A stretch of 64,000 bases of DNA from OMIS01 sp044350895 (GTDB taxonomy: Bacteria; Patescibacteriota; Microgenomatia; UBA1400; PJMF01), in the NCBI GenBank assembly GCA_044350895.1, contig JBILGT010000004.1, forward strand, positions 6,825 to 70,824, given 5' to 3'. Below the pieces are notes generated by a model that saw only the letters and a program-made list of their open reading frames with translations, was not told the DNA's origin and searched no databases. Positions within the stretch are counted from its first letter, which is position 1; every line of letters begins with the position of its first letter. Of this stretch, positions 16,486 to 24,193 are shown one piece after another. Made by a program: the position numbers and the translations under genes.

Positions 16486-17323
16486 CTTTCCAATTATCTT
16501 TGAAGATGAAGACATTCTAGTGATTGATAAACCCGCTGGTATCGTCGTTAACGAAGCAAGTAATGTGCCAGGAGAGACAATCCAGTCATGGATGTCAAAA
16601 CGCCTGTATCACGAAGCTCAAAGCGGTGATTGGTATAGTTTACTACCCAAAGATTTTACTGAAGAGTATGGTTCACCAGAAGAAATTTTCAAAGAACGCA
16701 ACGGAATTGTCCATAGATTGGATAAAGATACGAGTGGAGCACTTGTCTTGGCAAAAAATCCAGGCAGTTTGATGAACCTCATGGCTCAGTTCAAGCAGCG
16801 AGAAACACACAAAGAGTATATTTGTTTGGTACATGGATTATTTCACAGCCCTGAAGACACAATCAGATTACCATTGCTTCGTTCTACATCAAACAAAGGT
16901 AAGTTCCAAGTTTCCGTTGGAGGACGTCCCGCTGAAACAGCTTTCAAGGTGCTCAAGACATTTGCTTTTTCTCAAGACAGATTGCTGCAGTTAATCCGTC
17001 AGCATGATGTCGAAAAAGGGAAAACCGATGCCCAAGTCATGAAAGAGTATCAGACATATCATGATTTTAGTTTGATTAGTTGCCAGCCTAAAACGGGGCG
17101 GACACACCAAATCAGAGTTCATTTTTCTTATCTACAGCATCCACTTGTTTCAGATCAAGTGTATACCAATAAATGGCGTGTAAAGGCTGATGTATTGTGG
17201 TGTCCGAGACAATTTTTGCACGCAAGTAGCATCACATTTAAGCACCCTCGTACCAAAGAAATGCTTACGCTTGCAGCGCCGTTAGAGAATGACCTCGAGG
17301 CAGTTTTGAAAACCCTTGAGTAA
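16478..17323 (+). CDS. RluA-family pseudouridine synthase
   Basis: Protein of 281 aa that isomerises uridine in rRNA or tRNA. The catalytic motif GIVHRLDKDTSGALVLAKN is near residue 85 (Asp in HRLDxxTSG), preceded by ILVIDKPAGIVVN and followed by KTGRTHQIRVHF near residue 207. No S4 domain precedes it, which fits the RluA/RluC core type without S4. A 20-residue polar insertion (DVEKGKTDAQVMKEYQTYHD) lies before the KTGRTHQIR strand. Part of the lgt-like/lspA operon by overlap. Confidence 0.92.
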   Translation: MNNFPIIFEDEDILVIDKPAGIVVNEASNVPGETIQSWMSKRLYHEAQSGDWYSLLPKDFTEEYGSPEEIFKERNGIVHRLDKDTSGALVLAKNPGSLMNLMAQFKQRETHKEYICLVHGLFHSPEDTIRLPLLRSTSNKGKFQVSVGGRPAETAFKVLKTFAFSQDRLLQLIRQHDVEKGKTDAQVMKEYQTYHDFSLISCQPKTGRTHQIRVHFSYLQHPLVSDQVYTNKWRVKADVLWCPRQFLHASSITFKHPRTKEMLTLAAPLENDLEAVLKTLE

Positions 17324-17367
17324 TTTGACCCCTTGTAGATATACTCATCTACGATATATAGTTGACT

Positions 17368-17982
17368 ATGGCTCCTCACAAACAAACTCCAAGTGTTAGT
17401 TTTCCAAATGATTCTATTTCCTACACAGTGCCCACTTGGGCAGACATGATGGATGGTATTTTTGATATTTCTCAACAAATTACTGCCAGTAACGAACAGT
17501 ACGATGTAATTGTTACCTTAGCAAAAGGTGGCTTACCGTTATCAAGAATTTTGGCTGATTTTTTACATATTCCGATTATTTTAAGTTTGGGTGTTCGTTT
17601 CTATACAGGAATTAGAGAAACTCTTGATAAACCTGAAATTTATCAAGATATATATCCAGTTTCAGGAGTTGCGGGCAAAAAAGTGCTGCTTTTTGATGAT
17701 GTAGCAGAGACAGGTGAATCACTTATTTTTGGTGAACAGTATTGCAGAGCATTGGGTGCAGAAAGTGTCACTACAGCTGCAGTGTATATGAAGCCAAAAA
17801 CTCGCCATATACCCAAACATTATGCCTTTGAAACAACTGACTGGATTTTATTTCCATTTGAGATTATGGAGTCAGTGAATCAGTTAGACAGCAGGTGGCA
17901 AGAACAGGGGATTGCTGCTGCTGAACGACAATCACGATTTATAAAAATTGGATGCAAGAAGGAGTGGCTCAATCAAAAATAA
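17368..17982 (+). CDS. Phosphoribosyltransferase (purine type)
   Basis: Protein of 204 aa. The PRPP-binding loop is VLLFDDVAETGESL near residue 110, and LAKGGLPLSRILADFL supplies the PPi-binding loop. This fits xanthine/hypoxanthine-type PRTases that turn a base plus PRPP into a nucleotide; the base cannot be told from sequence. ATG 17368 is preferred to TTG 17362. A TATATA at 17355-17360 ends 7 nt before the ATG, implying a leaderless mRNA. It precedes two genes that carry the twin RNA motif. Confidence 0.85.
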   Translation: MAPHKQTPSVSFPNDSISYTVPTWADMMDGIFDISQQITASNEQYDVIVTLAKGGLPLSRILADFLHIPIILSLGVRFYTGIRETLDKPEIYQDIYPVSGVAGKKVLLFDDVAETGESLIFGEQYCRALGAESVTTAAVYMKPKTRHIPKHYAFETTDWILFPFEIMESVNQLDSRWQEQGIAAAERQSRFIKIGCKKEWLNQK

Positions 17983-18006
17983 TATAGGTAACTATATGAT
18001 AATGAG

Positions 18007-18096
18007 TCGCGAAGGCAAATAGAAGGCTTTCGCTCCCAAGTAACAAACGTTGTCTACCTAAAAAGTAGACAAATAGAAACCAAGTTGAGCAGAAAG
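18007..18096 (+). promoter_or_regulatory. Structured RNA leader motif, copy 1 (unknown riboswitch-like element)
   Basis: Almost the entire predicted 5' UTR of the HD-domain gene. Order: hairpin P1 GCGAAGGC/GCTTTCGC (18009-18033), the strand TTCGCTCCCAAGTAACAA, hairpin P2 TTGTCTAC/GTAGACAA (18050-18072), then GAAACCAAGTTGAGCAGAAAG ending 3 nt before the ATG at 18100. The single-stranded blocks are nearly identical to those before the Maf-like gene at 19.4 kb, while the P2 stem differs in sequence. The 3' GAGC-A-GAAAG can pair with CTTTCGCTC, which competes with P1 and would hide the ribosome-binding region. A -10-like TATGAT (17995-18000) lies directly upstream. Confidence 0.7.
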
Positions 18097-18099
18097 TCT

Positions 18100-19314
18100 A
18101 TGCTAGCACTACCTGAACGCCAACAACCATTCGTAGATTCCCAACAAGCTGAGCTGGATGCGATTATTCGCAACGAGCAACAACTAAAAGCTGCTCAAGC
18201 AGCTGACCGAAAACGTTCTTACATAGAGCCAGGAATACCTGATGTAGAACGTCAAGTTGATTTGGTGCGCATGAGAGGCTTTGAATTTCAAACGAATCCA
18301 GATGGATCAGAAGTAATTGACATACTATGGCCATCACCGGAAGAGGAGGAAACAGACTATCGTGGTTTTGTTCAAGTAGCGCATCTGTTGTGGCGCAAAA
18401 GAAATCAATCTGACAAACAGTTTTTTGCTAGCCCAAAATATCGGCACTCAGCCGATCAGGCATTAAGTACTTGGCAACAAGTTGAAGAACTACTAATGGG
18501 TGATAGCATTTCTCAGACTGGAGTACCATTTTTCCGTAAGTTACATGACCCTTCAATTCCTGTCACTAAAGCTCACACAGGGCGAACTCCAGCTGCTCAC
18601 ATTCTTGATGTTTTAGAATGTGTGAAATCAGATCATCTGCAATTAGATTTTCGTCGTTTTCTTGTTCGTGTTAATGCTGTTATGCATGATTGGGGCAAGC
18701 TGTTTATTTCTGGCAAGGATATTTATCAGGATCACGCTCATATCAGTTACTATATCGCTCGAAAATTTTTAGCACGTTACTTCATTGAATATTTTGGTGC
18801 AACACCTGAAATTGCATTTGCTCAAGCCGCAACATTTACATTACCGATTAAGTATCATCATTTACTTGAACAAGTTGAAGAAAATATTCTAACTGAAAAA
18901 GAAGCAGCTCAATTACTGCCCTCAGAAGCTGTGCTTGAGGAGATTGCGACGCTGACGATAGCAGATCGTTTAAGTGTGCGTGGTGGAATGGGCAGATATG
19001 CAATGTTTGCATTTCTTGTCTTTTTTGGTTATCCACACCTTTTGAAACAGATTGTCACAACAGAAGAAGTTTTGGTGCTGGCGCAGCGATTAAGTGGCCA
19101 ATGTTTAGGTGGTGTTGCTGATGTTTTACATTCATCTGATGAGTATCCAAATCTAATTGATAGCATTGCGCTGCCTGTCATCAATGGCATTATGAATTTT
19201 CAAGCTACCAGTGATGGGCTAGTTACGATGCTTAGTCAAAGTGCCTTAGGTACTCACACGGAGCAAGTATCAAACGCTCAGAAAAGCGGACTACTGTATA
19301 AAGGTATAAAGTGA
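18100..19314 (+). CDS. HD-domain phosphohydrolase-like protein
   Basis: Protein of 404 aa. A metal-dependent HD domain is visible: HILDVLECV (first His), VMHDWGKLF (HD doublet, His near residue 196), DHAHISYYIA and a distal ADRLSVRGG (last Asp). Such domains hydrolyse phosphate esters of nucleotides. The N-terminal ~120 residues are charged and helical; no other domain recognised. The start ATG 18100 lies 3 nt after the structured RNA motif, so translation is probably controlled by it. Substrate unknown; neighbours suggest nucleotides. Confidence 0.75.
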   Translation: MLALPERQQPFVDSQQAELDAIIRNEQQLKAAQAADRKRSYIEPGIPDVERQVDLVRMRGFEFQTNPDGSEVIDILWPSPEEEETDYRGFVQVAHLLWRKRNQSDKQFFASPKYRHSADQALSTWQQVEELLMGDSISQTGVPFFRKLHDPSIPVTKAHTGRTPAAHILDVLECVKSDHLQLDFRRFLVRVNAVMHDWGKLFISGKDIYQDHAHISYYIARKFLARYFIEYFGATPEIAFAQAATFTLPIKYHHLLEQVEENILTEKEAAQLLPSEAVLEEIATLTIADRLSVRGGMGRYAMFAFLVFFGYPHLLKQIVTTEEVLVLAQRLSGQCLGGVADVLHSSDEYPNLIDSIALPVINGIMNFQATSDGLVTMLSQSALGTHTEQVSNAQKSGLLYKGIK

Positions 19315-19350
19315 TCACATATGTATATTTACAGATACATATGATGCATA

Positions 19351-19366
19351 TATAATAACCTATAAT
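19351..19366 (+). promoter_or_regulatory. Two -10 boxes before RNA motif copy 2
   Basis: TATAAT occurs at 19351-19356 and 19361-19366. The second would start transcription near 19373, exactly where the structured motif begins, so the motif is the natural 5' end of the mRNA. Confidence 0.55.
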
Positions 19367-19372
19367 AATTAA

Positions 19373-19448
19373 GTGCGGAACACCAAGTGCTTCGCTCCCA
19401 AGTAACAACACTTTGCTAGTGCAAAGGGAAACCAAGATGAGCTGAAAG
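19373..19448 (+). promoter_or_regulatory. Structured RNA leader motif, copy 2
   Basis: P1 GCGGAACAC/GTGCTTCGC with one mismatch (19375-19395), then TTCGCTCCCAAGTAACAA (identical over 18 nt to copy 1), P2 CTTTGC/GCAAAG (19411-19426) with a TAGT loop, then GAAACCAAGATGAGCTGAAAG (19 of 21 identical to copy 1). P1 and P2 differ in sequence from copy 1 but keep pairing, which is compensatory variation. The ATG of the Maf-like gene is 27 nt further on, after a T-rich stretch. Confidence 0.7.
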
Positions 19449-19474
19449 AATACTGGGTGTTTTTTTGTAACCAA

Positions 19475-20965
19475 ATGGCAAAAATAGAACGTACTGAACG
19501 GCTAGCTCCTCCTACTAATACTGAAATTTTTCAGCAGCTACATAATCTTTTGATCTACTGGCTTTCGCCATCTGAAGTGAGCCAATTACTGGCTCAGATT
19601 GCTTTTAAAGAACTTAGTTCACCAGCATTTTTGCAAGGTATTTCAAGAATAGTAATCGCCTCAAATCCTGAAGGTAAAAAGACTCGAGGGCTGATTCAAG
19701 CACTCCATGGTTACTTTACCCGTGAGGGAGGGACTCCACTTGAAATTGAAGCCCGTGATCCAGAAAAATTATCGGGAAAACTTGAAGTGAGTGTTTCAAG
19801 CGCTGGTCTAGCTGCAAACTGGAAAGTTGATCAAGCACGCCGTGCGATTGCTGGTAATTTTGGTGGTGATACTGTTCTGGTCGGTACTGACACGATTATT
19901 TTTGCTGGAAATGATTCAACTTCAATTGAACGGTTTCCTAACCCAGAACGTGATAGACACTTCGCCCAGATACATGGTTTACCTTGGACTTGGGGAAGTA
20001 TTAAAGGACAAGTTGAGAGAGTTGTGAATAAAATTGCGAGCAGAGAAGCAGAGCCTCCAAAGGAAGCCGTGGTCATTGCTCACTGCGTGACCTCATTTGC
20101 ACGAAAAGCACTTGCTGAAGATGCTGGTGTACTTTTCAACCTTGGCTATTCTATTCGCACGATCTACTGGGGAATTAAAGAAGAACAGATCTGGAGAGAT
20201 ATCGAAAAGTATCGGGCAGAAAATACTATTGCCCACATGAACAAGCGACCACCACTGGTAAAACTTGCAGAAGATTATCGCGATCACATCACAGAAGTTG
20301 ATATTACGCACCTTGTTTGTGGTTTGCTGGCTGATACTGTGGGAAACCCCATAACATTTGAAAATAAAGATGGACATGAGGTATTGATGGATCCTGGAAA
20401 AGAGGATCTGAGATTTGTACGTCCTGGTCTGATGTTACAAAATGATGGCAGTATCCAGCTAGTTGATACGTTGGGTGGGGTACAAACACTTACACTTGAT
20501 AGTTGTACAACAGGACAGATACTAGGTGTGATTGATGACAGTGGCAAACGCATTTTTTCGGAACCAACTGAACGAGGAATTCGTTTTCTAATCCCAAAAC
20601 GAGGACTTTTACTCACTAAAGTGCGCATGTCTTTGGAAAATGGTACAGTGCGACAGCTTACCTCTCTTGAATCAAACATTCTTAGAACACTAATTGAACA
20701 GACGCAAGCATATGAAAAAGTCCTAGATATCGTAACAAGCTTTATGATCGATGGCATCCCGCCTCAGGTAGTACTTGCAGCATTTCTCGCGAGTGTTGCT
20801 GTGCCACTGCAAGGCAATTCACAGGAAGTAACTGTGATGGGGTACCCTGAACTACTTAAGCCGACTGAGCCTGATGGTTCACCACGCAGAGAGACGCCAA
20901 CTGAGAAGGCACAAAGGATTAGAGACGCGTATGTGCGAATGCATGTGGGTAAATATAGTTTTTAA
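19475..20965 (+). CDS. Maf-like nucleotide pyrophosphatase fused to an unknown C-terminal domain
   Basis: Protein of 496 aa. Residues about 60-200 look like the Maf/YhdE house-cleaning NTP pyrophosphatase: RIVIASNPEGKKTRGLIQAL (compare LASxSPRRxxLL), VLVGTDTIIFAG with the catalytic-type Asp, then PNPERDRHFAQIHGLPW (compare KPxdxxxAxxxLxxLSG). The remaining ~270 residues, with a beta-rich stretch (LDTLGG..TLDSCTTGQILGVIDDSG) and a helical end, are not recognised. Usual Maf proteins are about 190-210 aa. ATG 19475 is preferred to GTG 19457. It follows RNA motif copy 2 and ends 4 bp inside a convergent gene. Confidence 0.6.
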   Translation: MAKIERTERLAPPTNTEIFQQLHNLLIYWLSPSEVSQLLAQIAFKELSSPAFLQGISRIVIASNPEGKKTRGLIQALHGYFTREGGTPLEIEARDPEKLSGKLEVSVSSAGLAANWKVDQARRAIAGNFGGDTVLVGTDTIIFAGNDSTSIERFPNPERDRHFAQIHGLPWTWGSIKGQVERVVNKIASREAEPPKEAVVIAHCVTSFARKALAEDAGVLFNLGYSIRTIYWGIKEEQIWRDIEKYRAENTIAHMNKRPPLVKLAEDYRDHITEVDITHLVCGLLADTVGNPITFENKDGHEVLMDPGKEDLRFVRPGLMLQNDGSIQLVDTLGGVQTLTLDSCTTGQILGVIDDSGKRIFSEPTERGIRFLIPKRGLLLTKVRMSLENGTVRQLTSLESNILRTLIEQTQAYEKVLDIVTSFMIDGIPPQVVLAAFLASVAVPLQGNSQEVTVMGYPELLKPTEPDGSPRRETPTEKAQRIRDAYVRMHVGKYSF

Positions 20966-21288
20966 TTTAGTGATTCAGCAAGAAGGTTAGCAGTATTTTG
21001 AGGATCATTCACACTGGCGGTTATGGTATGTAGTTGTAGTTCTTCAATCGTCAGGGCAAATTCTGGGTCAAACGGAGTGTGTTTCAAAAATAATATTGCG
21101 GCGTAGCCAGGTTCAGTTTCAAGTAAAACACGTAACTCATCAATGCCAATATCACCGAGTGAAACAGTATCAAAACTTCCTTTAGTGAACGGATGTCTAT
21201 GCAGCTCTTGAGTAATTTGTGCAGCACCGTTTCTGGGGCCAACTACTGCAACTGATTTTCGATGCCCTGTTTCAACTGTTTTACTCAT
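20962..21288 (-). CDS. Hypothetical protein, 108 aa
   Basis: Soluble alpha/beta-looking protein starting SVAVVGPRNGAAQ after a basic N-terminus. The alternation suggests a small Rossmann-like fold, but no nucleotide-binding glycine motif is complete. Overlaps the Maf-like gene by 4 bp at the 3' end. Function unknown. Confidence 0.55.
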   Translation of the reverse strand: MSKTVETGHRKSVAVVGPRNGAAQITQELHRHPFTKGSFDTVSLGDIGIDELRVLLETEPGYAAILFLKHTPFDPEFALTIEELQLHTITASVNDPQNTANLLAESLN

Positions 21289-21362
21289 ATGAAATTATCA
21301 CACATTTTATCATTTACTGATAAAAATAATATATGAAAATTGTACTAATGCTGTACGATAGG

Positions 21363-21854
21363 TTACGCCTTATAGGTGACAACAAGTTCTGGAGGAGTGA
21401 ATTCCTGAGAAGTGATCTCTTGTTGTGGCTTTGTCGTCAAAAGATACATGGTATCGTGTGGAGCTGCTGCGTAGACACTCAATAAGTGACTGAGTATCAG
21501 GTCCCAGTTTCCAACATCTGGATACATCGCTTGTAAGTCCTGCATGACTTCTGCTCTCAAAATATTGTACGCGACACTGCCAGTATCAGTGGGAAATGCT
21601 CCAACTTCACATTTGGCAATAATTGTCTGAGTGAGTGAGTTGAAATGTAGATCAGGATCAAATGCTTCACCTGTATTTGGACGTGGAGCTACTAACTGTA
21701 AATGCAAAATACCAGTTTCAAGATCATTTTGCAGTACGACAAGAATAGTGGCTCGGGGAGCACGCAAGAATTTTTCAACTGCATCAGGATCGCGTTGTAA
21801 GCCGAGTGGACGCTCTGCGAGCTGGATAGGAGATTCTGGTCGTAGGTTCTGCAT
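21363..21854 (-). CDS. Hypothetical protein, 163 aa
   Basis: Soluble protein without signal peptide or TM helix; segments RATILVVLQNDLETGILHLQ and VVTYKA suggest a beta-rich core. No family recognised. A minus-strand TATAAT (21868-21863) ends 8 nt before the ATG, which supports both the start and a leaderless transcript. Confidence 0.55.
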   Translation of the reverse strand: MQNLRPESPIQLAERPLGLQRDPDAVEKFLRAPRATILVVLQNDLETGILHLQLVAPRPNTGEAFDPDLHFNSLTQTIIAKCEVGAFPTDTGSVAYNILRAEVMQDLQAMYPDVGNWDLILSHLLSVYAAAPHDTMYLLTTKPQQEITSQEFTPPELVVTYKA

Positions 21855-21896
21855 AAAAGTGCATTATAGTATATCAAAAATTGCAGCCAAAGCAAT

Positions 21897-21918
21897 GTAA
21901 AGCCAGGCTTTACTTTTT
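21897..21918 (+). terminator. Intrinsic terminator-like hairpin before glyA
   Basis: GTAAAGC-CAG-GCTTTAC followed by TTTTT on the plus strand. No plus-strand gene ends here (the preceding one ends at 20965), while a TATAGT lies about 30 bp upstream. It could be an attenuator of a glyA transcript or end a short RNA. A second hairpin, AACTCTT/AAGAGTT, lies nearer glyA. Confidence 0.45.
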
Positions 21919-22082
21919 AACCTGCAAAAGCTACGCTATCAGCTATGATCAAATCACGCCTTGCATCTCACTCCTCATTTTCTACTGCACACTAGACTCG
22001 TGTCGCACGTCGTAGTACAACTCTTTGCAAGAGTTATGTTTTAATTTCAGTACATACCAAATTTTTAAACCGAAAGGGCATA

Positions 22083-23393
22083 ATGCCAGATACAATTTTT
22101 TCTCTGATAGATCAAGAGGAACAGCGCCAAAAAGAAATGATTGGCTTGATTCCATCTGAAAATAATACTTCACCTGAAGTTTCCGCAGTGCTAGCTTCCT
22201 GTCTGTCCAACAAATATGCAGAAGGTTACCCTGGACGCCGTTACTATGAAGGCAACCAAATCGTAGACAAGATAGAAAATGCTGCAATTGATCGAGTTAA
22301 AGAGTTATTTGATGTTCCATACGTCAATGTACAGCCATATTCTGGTAGTCCGGCAAATTTTGCAATTTACTTTGCGTTGATGCAACCTGGCGAGACGCTC
22401 ATGGGCTTAAAGCTATCAATGGGAGGACATTTAACGCATGGTCACCCAAATGTCACTGCCTCAGGACGTTTTTATAACTCAGTTCAGTATGGAGTGAAAG
22501 AAAATGCGCGAATTGATTTTGATGAAGTACGTGAACTTGCCAAAAAGCATAAACCAAAAGTTATCGTAGCAGGCAATACGGCATATCCTTTCAAGCTAGA
22601 TTTTAAGAAGTTTAGAGAAATTGCTGATGAAGTTGGAGCCTGGCTGGTGGCAGACATTTCTCATGTCACCGGTTTGGTTATTGCTGGTGAACATCCGAGT
22701 CCAATGCCATTTGCCGATGTTGTCATGACGACAACACACAAAACTTTCCGAGGCCCTCGTGGCGCTATGATTTTGGTGACCAAAAGAGGAATGAAACGCG
22801 ATCCAGAGCTTGGTAAAAAAATTGATGGAGCTATTATTCCTGGTCTGCAAGGTGGTCCACACAATGCCACCACTGCAGCAATTGCAATTGCTGCTAAAGA
22901 AGCCAGTACCGCCAAGTTTAAAAAGTATGCCCAGCAGATTAGAAAAAATGCTGATGCAATGGCTGACGAATTCAAAAAACAAGGATTAACCCTGGTGGGT
23001 GGAGGAACTGAGACACACCTGATTGTGGTAGATTTAACGCCATTTGGTATAAGTCTCGGAACACAAGTTTCGTTTGCTATGGATGTGGCAGGAATCTATG
23101 CCAACCGCAACACAGTGCCAACAGAAAAAGGCTCACCATTCTATCCATCTGGCTTGCGCGTGGGAACACCACTCGTTACCACTCGGGGAATGAAAGAAAA
23201 AGAAATGCGTCAAATTGCTCGTTGGATTGCACAAGTAGTTGACCACGTCAAAAATGAACAACTGCCCACAGATCCAAAAGAGCGACAAGCATTTTTGAGT
23301 GACTTTAGAAAGAAAGCAGTCAAGGATACAACCTTGCTTGCTATCAGAAAAGAAGTCACAGAGCTTGCACTCAAGTTCCCACTGTTTAAATAG
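22083..23393 (+). CDS. glyA: Serine hydroxymethyltransferase
   Basis: PLP enzyme of 436 aa that interconverts serine and glycine and loads tetrahydrofolate with one-carbon units. Signatures: EGYPGRRYYEGNQIVD near residue 43, DISHVTGLV, and the PLP lysine in TTTHKTFRGPRGAMI near residue 222. Full length. An AAAGG lies upstream of the ATG. Works with FolD (29.6 kb) in folate one-carbon metabolism. Confidence 0.97.
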   Translation: MPDTIFSLIDQEEQRQKEMIGLIPSENNTSPEVSAVLASCLSNKYAEGYPGRRYYEGNQIVDKIENAAIDRVKELFDVPYVNVQPYSGSPANFAIYFALMQPGETLMGLKLSMGGHLTHGHPNVTASGRFYNSVQYGVKENARIDFDEVRELAKKHKPKVIVAGNTAYPFKLDFKKFREIADEVGAWLVADISHVTGLVIAGEHPSPMPFADVVMTTTHKTFRGPRGAMILVTKRGMKRDPELGKKIDGAIIPGLQGGPHNATTAAIAIAAKEASTAKFKKYAQQIRKNADAMADEFKKQGLTLVGGGTETHLIVVDLTPFGISLGTQVSFAMDVAGIYANRNTVPTEKGSPFYPSGLRVGTPLVTTRGMKEKEMRQIARWIAQVVDHVKNEQLPTDPKERQAFLSDFRKKAVKDTTLLAIRKEVTELALKFPLFK

Positions 23394-23399
23394 CACATC

Positions 23400-23529
23400 G
23401 AGCTGATTACTTCCATCAGACACAGCTGGCACCTTCTCCAGCTTTGCTAGCTTCTTGCTCCAGTACTTTTTGGGGATCGAGAAGTTCGTGGTGTCGCAAG
23501 TAGCTACAGTCTGTGAAAGTAATCAGCTC
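23400..23529 (+). ncRNA. Large structured RNA element between glyA and a queuosine-precursor transporter
   Basis: A perfect 13-bp stem, GAGCTGATTACTT (23400-23412) with AAGTAATCAGCTC (23517-23529), closes a 130-nt segment. Inside, CAGAC/GTCTG continues the stem (23417-23421 with 23509-23513), AGCTGG/CCAGCT forms a hairpin (23424-23443), and CTTCT/AGAAG encloses CTCC/GGGG (23451-23484). The Shine-Dalgarno AAAAGGA lies downstream, outside the stem. It could be a riboswitch for the transporter gene, a separate small RNA, or an inverted-repeat insertion. It does not match the preQ1 classes I know. Confidence 0.55.
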
Positions 23530-23558
23530 TTCACGTACATAATTACTCAAAAGGAAAC

Positions 23559-24161
23559 ATGTTTAAAATTCAAAAATTTGATCTTATCGTAGCAGTCTAT
23601 ATTTTCTGTATTGCAGCGTCAGAGCTGATGGGAGCAAAAACATTCCCACTGGCCAATATTTTCGGTTATCAACTCAATGCTAGTGTTGCGATCTTTCTCT
23701 TGCCACTGCTATTTACCATCAACGATATGGTGACTGAAGTGTATGGAAAAGAGCGGACAAAAAGCATTATTCGCTCAGGAACAGTAGTTATTTTTTTACT
23801 CTTACTATTTTCATTGCTAGCAACTAGTTTGCCAGCGTCAGGTAGATTTCAGTCCACTGAACCTGCATATGACACAATTTTTGGACTATCAGCAAGAATT
23901 GCTGCAGCAAGTTTGATTGCATTTACAACTGCAGATTTCTTGGATGTGGCAGTTTTCGCCAAGATTCGCAAGGCACTGGGAAAAAGTAAGTTGTGGCTTA
24001 GAAATAATCTTTCAAATTTTATTGCGCAGTTTGTAGATACCGTACTATTTATGTTTTTGGCATTTTATTCATTCGATAGATCTCTGAGTGCCAACCTGAC
24101 GTTTTTATTCAGCCTAATTCTGCCATATTGGCTCCTGAAGTGTTCCAATGTCAGTAATTGA
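23559..24161 (+). CDS. Queuosine-precursor transporter, YhhQ/VUT family (3' frameshift)
   Basis: Membrane protein of 200 aa as read, with about six TM helices. ASELMGAKTF, LLPLLFTINDMVTEVYG and DTVLFMFLAFY fit the YhhQ family that imports queuine-type precursors. The frame ends abruptly after ILPYWLLKCSNVSN. One base later in the next frame the DNA encodes SVIETPLVYWGVNWLKREE and a stop at 24210, which is the expected family C-terminus (TPxxY). A single extra A near 24147-24148 explains the break: either a real frameshift mutation or a sequence error. Tgt and QueA are encoded at 32-34 kb, consistent with queuosine salvage. Confidence 0.8.
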   Translation: MFKIQKFDLIVAVYIFCIAASELMGAKTFPLANIFGYQLNASVAIFLLPLLFTINDMVTEVYGKERTKSIIRSGTVVIFLLLLFSLLATSLPASGRFQSTEPAYDTIFGLSARIAAASLIAFTTADFLDVAVFAKIRKALGKSKLWLRNNLSNFIAQFVDTVLFMFLAFYSFDRSLSANLTFLFSLILPYWLLKCSNVSN

Positions 24162-24193
24162 AACCCCATTGGTATATTGGGGTGTTAACTGGC

